Positions 30,047-35,178 of a DNA stretch of 35,178 nt are shown here, piece after piece (the first letter of the stretch is position 1; each line of letters starts with the position of its first letter). The stretch covers positions 1 to 35,178 of the IMG/VR virus record IMGVR_UViG_3300034522_000100. One strand, given 5' to 3'. The position numbers were made by a program, and so were the translations under genes. The notes under the pieces are model-generated. The model was not told the DNA's origin and ran no database searches. It worked only from the letters and a program-made list of their open reading frames with translations. The DNA comes from a virus.

Positions 30047-30565
30047 ATGGCACTGCCACGCAAACTCAAACGCCTGAACGTCTTCCTCAATGGCGATAAC
30101 TGGGTCGGTGAAGCGGAAGATTTCACCCCGGCCAAGCTGTCCCGCAAGTTTGAAGCCTATCGCGGCGGCGGCATGGGGGGTGCCGTCAACATCGACATGG
30201 GGCTGGATGACAGCGCCCTCGATGTCTCCTTCACCTTCGGTGGCTACGGCGAACCCCTGCTGAGTTGCATGGGTGAGCCCAAAGCCGATGGCACCAGCCT
30301 GCGCTTTGCTGGTTCAGTCCAGCGTGATGACACCGGCGAAGTGGTCGCCGTCGAAATCGTCTGTCGTGGCCGCTTCAAAGAGCTCGACCGCGGCACTCTC
30401 AAGGCAGGCGACAACACCCAGGCCAAAGTCAGCATGGTCAACACCTACTACAAAGAGACCATCAACGGCCGGGTGATGCACGAGATTGACCTGATCAACA
30501 TGGTCGAGATTGGCCCCGACGGCGTCGACCGCATGGCCGAACACCGCAAAGCCATCGGCCTCTAA
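30047..30565 (+). CDS. FII: Tail tube protein (P2 gpFII-like)
   Basis: A 172-residue tube subunit (172 in P2). Starts ALPRKLKRLNVFLNGDNWVG and ends EIDLINMVEIGPDGVDRMAE, both typical. It has an AAGGAG site nine bases after FI. Confidence 0.96.
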   Translation: MALPRKLKRLNVFLNGDNWVGEAEDFTPAKLSRKFEAYRGGGMGGAVNIDMGLDDSALDVSFTFGGYGEPLLSCMGEPKADGTSLRFAGSVQRDDTGEVVAVEIVCRGRFKELDRGTLKAGDNTQAKVSMVNTYYKETINGRVMHEIDLINMVEIGPDGVDRMAEHRKAIGL

Positions 30566-30645
30566 TCCATTCACTCATCCAACGGGCGGCCCTTATCCCA
30601 ACAGAAAGTGCCGCCCTCACCACATCCACAACAGGAACAAGCACC

Positions 30646-30930
30646 ATGGAACAGAAAGAAATCACCCTCGACACCCCGATCCAGCGCGGCGAGAACACCC
30701 TCAACAGCCTGATCATCCGCAGCCCCAAGAAGGCGGGCCACCTGCGCGGGCTCAACACCATGGACATCGTCCAGATGAACGTGGATACCCTCATCAAACT
30801 GCTGCCCCGCATCACCGACCTGACCGAAAAGGAAGTGAACGACATGGACCCGGCTGACCTGCTCAAAGCCGGGGTCGTGGTGGTCGGTTTTTTGATGGGC
30901 TCGCAGCAGGAGGCCTACCTCACTGCATAG
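30646..30930 (+). CDS. E: Tail assembly chaperone (P2 gpE-like)
   Basis: A 94-residue zero-frame product (91 in P2). IQRGENTLNSLIIRSPKKAG and DLLKAGVVVVGFL fit P2 E. It carries the slippery heptamer T-TTT-TTG at 30888-30894 near its end, from which a -1 shift makes the longer E+E' product. It acts with the tape measure in tail assembly. Confidence 0.92.
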   Translation: MEQKEITLDTPIQRGENTLNSLIIRSPKKAGHLRGLNTMDIVQMNVDTLIKLLPRITDLTEKEVNDMDPADLLKAGVVVVGFLMGSQQEAYLTA

Positions 30931-31070
30931 ACGATCTGATGGCCGAGATCGCCATCATCGCCCACTGGCCGCCGTCCGAGATGGCGGCCATGGAGATCAG
31001 CGAGCTGATGGGCTGGCACCAACGCCTCGTTGAGACTCACAACCGCATCAACGGGGCCGAAGAACAATGA
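30646..31070 (+). CDS. E': E+E' tail assembly fusion by -1 frameshift
   Basis: Slippage on TTTTTTG (30888-30894), the same heptamer as in P2, moves reading to the -1 frame at base 30894. That frame continues for 58 codons (GLAAGG... DDLMAEIAIIAHWPPSEM) to TGA 31068-31070, giving a 141-residue fusion. The E' part matches the P2 E' pattern DLMADIAxIFHWP. The stop overlaps the T start codon (ATGA). Confidence 0.9.
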
Positions 31071-33514
31071 ACCCTCTCAAACTGCAAATCCTGCTCGGGG
31101 CGGTCGACAAGCTCACCGCCCCCCTCAAAGCGGTCAGCGGCCAGAGCCGCCTGACAGCTAAAGACCTGGTCGACACCAAAAAGCGCATCAAAGATCTCGA
31201 AACCCAGAGTGGCCAGATTGACGGCTATCGCACCCTGGGCCAACAGATTGGCGCTACCCGCGCCCAGCTCACAGCAGCCCAGCGCGATGCCCAGCAGATG
31301 GCCCAGCAACTTGCCCGGGTCGAGCAACCGACCAAGGCCATGACCCGCGCCATGGAGCAGGCCAAACAGAAGGTACGCGACCTCTCCCAGCAAGAGCGGG
31401 AAATGGTCGCCCGTCACGGCAGCCTGAAACGGGCCCTGGGCGAGGCAGGTATCAACACCAAGCAGCTCGGCGAACACCAGCGCCGCCTCAAGACCGATCT
31501 GGCTTCCGCCAATACCCAGCTCGACCAGCAGCGCGCCAAGCTGGGCCAACTGGCCGACCAGCAAAAGCGCCTCAACCAGGTCAAGGCCAGCTATCGCCAG
31601 ACCCAAGAACTGCGCGGCCAGATTGCCGGCCACGGCGCCACAGCCCTGGCGACCGGCACTGCCATGGGCTTGACCACCCTCAAGCCGGTGATCGAGTTCG
31701 CCAGAGCTGAAACATCGGTCGTAGACCTCAAGGTCTCCATGATGGGCAAGGGCGGCCAGGTGCGGCAGGAGTTCCAAGCCATCAGCGATCTGGCCACCAA
31801 GCTCGGCAACAAACTGCCGGGCACCACGGCGGACTTCCAGAACATGATGAGCACGCTGATCCAGCAGGGGATGAGCGCAAAATCCATCCTGGGTGGCCTG
31901 GGGGAGGCGACTGCCTACCTCGGTGTGCAGCTGAAAATGCCGTTCGACCAAGCAGCGCTGTTTGCGGCCAAACTGCAGGATGCCACCGGCACCGCAGAGC
32001 AAGACATGATGGGGCTGATGGATACCATCCAGCGCTCGTTCTACCTCGGCGTTGACAGCGGCAACATGCTGGGCGCCTTCACCAAACTCACCCCGGCCAT
32101 GGGAATCTTGCGCAAGTCAGGGCTCGAGGCCGCCAAGGTACTGGCCCCGTTGGTCATCATGGCCGATCAGGCTGGCATGGCGGGCGAGTCATCAGGGAAC
32201 GCCTACCGCAAAGTTTTCCAGATGAGCATGAACACCGGCAAGATTGCCAAGGCCACGAAAGGCACCGGGTTGAAGCTGAATTTCACCGACGGCAAGGGTG
32301 AATTCGCAGGGATGGAGAACATGTTTGCCCAGCTCGCCAAGCTGAAGGGATTGAACACCGAGCGCCGCCTGCAAGTCCTGAAGGGCATCTACGGCGACGA
32401 TGCTGAAACCCTGCAGGTGCTGGAGCTGATCATCAGCAAAGGGATGGATGGCTATCGCGCAACCCAGAAGAAGATGGCCGACCAAGCCGCCCTGCAAGAG
32501 CGGGTCAACGCCCAGCTTGGCACCCTGGGCAGCCTGTGGGATGCCGCCACCGGCACCTTTACCAACGCCATGGTCAACTTTGGCGAAGCTATCGCCCCCG
32601 AGATCAAGGCCATCACAGAATGGATCGCCGAACTGTCCGAGCGCCTCGGTGACTGGGCGAAGAAAAACCCGGAACTCTCCAACACCCTGATGAAGGTCGG
32701 CGGCATTCTCTCCGCAGTGACCATCGCCTTCGGCGGTCTGTCGCTGGCCGTTGCTGCCCTGCTTGGCCCCATGGCTATCATGAAGTTGACCCTTGGGGTG
32801 CTGGGCGTCACCTTTGGCGGCATGCTGGGGGCCATCACCGCCATCTTGGCGCCACTGGCCGGGCTCGCAATCTTGGGCGTGGCCATCATCAAGTTTTGGC
32901 AACCCATCAGCGCATTTTTCAGCGGGCTATGGCAGGGCATCATGGCAGGGCTCGCCCCCGTCTTTGAAGCCTTCAAGCCGTTCGCCCCGCTGATTGATGG
33001 CATCGGTACCGGGGTTAAAGCGCTATCGGGCTGGTTTGGCGACCTGCTCGAACCACTCCAGTTCTCGAAAGAGACGCTGGAAGGGTTCGGCAGTGCCGGC
33101 CAGTTCGTCGGCCGCATCCTGGGCGAAGCCTTCAACCTGGCCCTCACCCCGCTCAAGGCTTTCCTGAAAGGGATCGAATGGCTGCTCGAATCGCTCGGCA
33201 TCCTCGAAACCAAGAAGATCCCGAAGTTCGAGATCCCAACAGCCAACACTCCAGGCTATCTGAATGGCAACTTTGGAACCCCGGCACTTTCCTCGGCTTA
33301 CACCTATGGGACTGGACCCCGCATTGTAGAAAAGCCACAAATAAAGCCCAGAGCCAGCACAACCATCAACAGTCAGCCGTTCTACAACCTCACCGTTAAC
33401 GCAGCTCCTGGGATGGATGAATCGCGAGTAGCCTCGATAGCCTTAGACAAGATCAGAGAGCAAGAGCGTGCGAACAAAACGCTTGGGCGTGCTGGTTACA
33501 GCGATCGCAACTAA
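31067..33514 (+). CDS. T: Tail tape measure protein (P2 gpT-like)
   Basis: An 815-residue length determinant (815 in P2). Coiled-coil N-terminal third (25-185), a family domain with ARAETSVVDLKVSMMGKGG and LGNKLPGTTADFQNMMS (about 220-420), and a hydrophobic helical stretch (about 545-615, LSAVTIAFGGLSLAVAALLG...) that would insert into the host membrane on DNA ejection. ATGA overlap with E'. Confidence 0.95.
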   Translation: MNPLKLQILLGAVDKLTAPLKAVSGQSRLTAKDLVDTKKRIKDLETQSGQIDGYRTLGQQIGATRAQLTAAQRDAQQMAQQLARVEQPTKAMTRAMEQAKQKVRDLSQQEREMVARHGSLKRALGEAGINTKQLGEHQRRLKTDLASANTQLDQQRAKLGQLADQQKRLNQVKASYRQTQELRGQIAGHGATALATGTAMGLTTLKPVIEFARAETSVVDLKVSMMGKGGQVRQEFQAISDLATKLGNKLPGTTADFQNMMSTLIQQGMSAKSILGGLGEATAYLGVQLKMPFDQAALFAAKLQDATGTAEQDMMGLMDTIQRSFYLGVDSGNMLGAFTKLTPAMGILRKSGLEAAKVLAPLVIMADQAGMAGESSGNAYRKVFQMSMNTGKIAKATKGTGLKLNFTDGKGEFAGMENMFAQLAKLKGLNTERRLQVLKGIYGDDAETLQVLELIISKGMDGYRATQKKMADQAALQERVNAQLGTLGSLWDAATGTFTNAMVNFGEAIAPEIKAITEWIAELSERLGDWAKKNPELSNTLMKVGGILSAVTIAFGGLSLAVAALLGPMAIMKLTLGVLGVTFGGMLGAITAILAPLAGLAILGVAIIKFWQPISAFFSGLWQGIMAGLAPVFEAFKPFAPLIDGIGTGVKALSGWFGDLLEPLQFSKETLEGFGSAGQFVGRILGEAFNLALTPLKAFLKGIEWLLESLGILETKKIPKFEIPTANTPGYLNGNFGTPALSSAYTYGTGPRIVEKPQIKPRASTTINSQPFYNLTVNAAPGMDESRVASIALDKIREQERANKTLGRAGYSDRN

Positions 33515-33526
33515 GGAGCAACAGCC

Positions 33527-34018
33527 ATGATGATGACCCTGGGCTGGTTCGTGTTTATGCGCTCGACCCTCGCCCCCCTCTCACAACAAGACGAACGGGC
33601 ATGGCGCCATCCGGGCAATAACCGGATCGGTGCTCGTCCTGCCTATCAGTTCCTCGGCCCAGATGATGAAACCACCACCCTGAGCGGGGTGCTGCTGCCC
33701 GAAGTGACCGGCGGCCCCGTCTCCCTCGACTTGCTCAACAATATGGCTGACAGCGGTCAGGCTTTCCCCCTGATCCAGGGCGATGGCGTCATGCGTGGGT
33801 CATTCGTGATCGAGGGCATCAGCACCACCCGCAGCGAGTTTTTCAGCGATGGCACCGCCCGTAAAATCGAGTTCACCATCAAGCTCAAGCGGGTCGATGA
33901 CAGCGACAGCTCCCTTGGCAACACCCTACTAGGTCGCACTGCGGGCAACCTGTTCGGTCGCCTGGGCCTGGGCAAGCTGGTCGGCAGTATCGGCAGCAAG
34001 CTCGGGGGGATCCTCTGA
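33527..34018 (+). CDS. U: Tail protein (P2 gpU-like)
   Basis: A 163-residue tail-tip or terminator protein (159 in P2). WFVFMRSTLAPLSQQDERAW is close to the P2 U start; later EGISTTRSEFFSDGTARKIEF is typical. A one-base overlap joins it to D. Start could be any of three adjacent ATG codons. Confidence 0.94.
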   Translation: MMMTLGWFVFMRSTLAPLSQQDERAWRHPGNNRIGARPAYQFLGPDDETTTLSGVLLPEVTGGPVSLDLLNNMADSGQAFPLIQGDGVMRGSFVIEGISTTRSEFFSDGTARKIEFTIKLKRVDDSDSSLGNTLLGRTAGNLFGRLGLGKLVGSIGSKLGGIL

Positions 34019-35178
34019 TGGGCGCATTCGACCAGTTCGGCACGCGATTGGCCGAGAATCTGGGCGTCACCAACCCACTCGACGCCTTGCGTCAGGGGCA
34101 CCCGGTACCGGCCTACCAGGTGCTGGTCGATGGCAGTGACATCTCGGCCGCCATCCGCCCTCGCCTGATGGCGATGACCATCACCGACAACCGGGGATTC
34201 AACGCTGACACCATCGAGATCACCCTCGATGACAGCGATGGCCAGCTCGATATGCCACGCCGTGGGGCCACCCTGCACGCCCTTATCGGCTGGCAAGGCA
34301 GCGCCCTGGTCGATAAGGGCACCTACAAAATCGACGAGGTAGAACACAACGGAGCCCCCGATGTGCTCACCATCCGGGGCAAGGCGGCCGACCTGCGCGG
34401 CGGCATGAACAAGCTACGCGAGCGCAGTTGGCACCAGACCACAGTTAACGGCATCGTCGAACAAGTCGCGGCACCCTACCAGCTCACCCCCTGCGTAGGT
34501 GACTCACTCAAGGGCCTGCTGATCGACCACATCGACCAGACCAACGAAAGCGATCTCGCTTTCCTTACCCGTTTAGCGGGTCAGTGTGATGCCATCGCCA
34601 CCGTCAAGTCTGGCCGCCTGATGTTTATCAAGGCGGGCCAGGGCACCACCGCGAGTGGCCAGCCCCTGCCCGCCATCACCATCACCCGTCGGGATGGCGA
34701 TCAACACCGCTTCTCGGTTGCCGACCGGGATGCGTACACCGGCGTGACCGCCTACTGGCAAGACAACAAGACCGCCGAGAAAATGAAAATCGAGGTAAAG
34801 CGCAAGAAGAAGGCCAAGCCGAAGCAGGAACGGCCATTGCCTCCGGGTGTCATGGTCAACAAGCAAGAGAACGAACTGCTGGTCGGTAGCAGCGAGAACG
34901 TCAAAGAGCTGCGGCATGTCTATGCCAGCCAGGCTAATGCCATGCGGGCAGCCCGGGCTGAATGGGAGAAGTTGCAACGCGGCGTGGCCGACTTCCAGAT
35001 CACCCTGGCGATGGGGCGCCCTGAACTCTACCCGGAGCAACCCACCACCGTCAGAGGGTTCAAGCCCCAGATTGACGAGGCCAACTGGCTGCTCACCCAG
35101 GTAGTGCACGACCTCACCAATCAGGGATACACCAACCGCCTGCAGCTCGAAGTGAAACTCGACGAGCTGCCAGAGTAA
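34018..35178 (+). CDS. D: Tail hub protein (P2 gpD-like)
   Basis: A 386-residue baseplate hub (387 in P2), the gp27-like trimer on which the V spike sits. Residues such as PVPAYQVLVDGSDISAAIRP, RGFNADTIEITLDDSDGQLD and the basic linker KRKKKAKPKQER near 260-272 fit the family. Its stop is the last base triplet of the window. P2 has ogr next, but here ogr is at 4340, so attR should follow soon. Confidence 0.95.
   Translation: MGAFDQFGTRLAENLGVTNPLDALRQGHPVPAYQVLVDGSDISAAIRPRLMAMTITDNRGFNADTIEITLDDSDGQLDMPRRGATLHALIGWQGSALVDKGTYKIDEVEHNGAPDVLTIRGKAADLRGGMNKLRERSWHQTTVNGIVEQVAAPYQLTPCVGDSLKGLLIDHIDQTNESDLAFLTRLAGQCDAIATVKSGRLMFIKAGQGTTASGQPLPAITITRRDGDQHRFSVADRDAYTGVTAYWQDNKTAEKMKIEVKRKKKAKPKQERPLPPGVMVNKQENELLVGSSENVKELRHVYASQANAMRAARAEWEKLQRGVADFQITLAMGRPELYPEQPTTVRGFKPQIDEANWLLTQVVHDLTNQGYTNRLQLEVKLDELPE

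Noticed and set aside
1-35178. tRNA genes, CRISPR arrays or insertion sequences
   Set aside because: None was seen on reading the window; repeats found are the DGR pair, operator words, cos-side words and late dyads.

Overview
The window is an almost complete P2-like temperate phage genome in prophage order. It starts at the stop codon of an outward-facing integrase and ends at the stop codon of tail gene D. The order int - (cargo) - repressor | cro - cox/cII-like - early genes - replication A - cos - Q P | O N M L X - lysis - R S - V W J I - tail/receptor module - FI FII E T U D is that of P2 with its circle opened at attP. High GC content, dense ATGA-type start/stop overlaps, the CII (CP76) type regulator and an ogr gene in the early region suggest a gammaproteobacterial host. 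Aeromonas, with a phage of the phiO18P kind, is my best guess from memory; no search was run. The att sites lie outside the window.

Layout. 1-3083 (minus strand): integrase, an AT-richer cargo gene with a BRCT domain and a possible WYL-like N-terminus, and an S24-type repressor. 3084-3197: divergent control region with two pairs of repeated operator-like words. 3198-11226 (plus): Cro-like, Cox-like and CII-like regulators, an Ogr-type zinc-finger late activator, a string of small unknown genes, the rolling-circle initiator A (two tyrosines in YxxxY spacing), a DEDDh exonuclease and small unknowns, closed by a strong terminator. 11289-11636: non-coding, with a 12-base match to the P2 cohesive end as I recall it, and four short direct repeats. 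11677-14501 (minus): portal Q and terminase P. 14651-21352 (plus): capsid, lysis and tail-completion genes. 21431-28795 (plus): baseplate genes, tail/receptor genes and a diversity-generating retroelement (DGR). 28859-35178 (plus): sheath, tube, E/E', tape measure, U and D.

The main finding is the complete DGR at 26847-28795. A C-type-lectin/FGE-like tail protein ends in a 113-bp variable repeat (VR), followed by a 7-bp DNA hairpin with a GAGA loop, an Avd gene with a TTG start, a 113-bp template repeat (TR) in non-coding DNA, and a reverse transcriptase with IGNLLSQ and YVDD. VR and TR align without gaps. They differ at 16 positions, and every one is an adenine in TR. Ten TR codons are AAY (Asn). 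The cassette sits where P2 carries its tail-fibre genes H and G, so its likely job is to vary the receptor-binding tip.

A 27-bp inverted repeat (CCAGTGTG-N11-CACACTGG) sits once before each rightward late operon (O, V, FI). It is a good candidate for the Ogr-type activator site. The third copy lies inside the last codons of the reverse transcriptase gene, so the DGR is joined directly to the promoter of the next operon.
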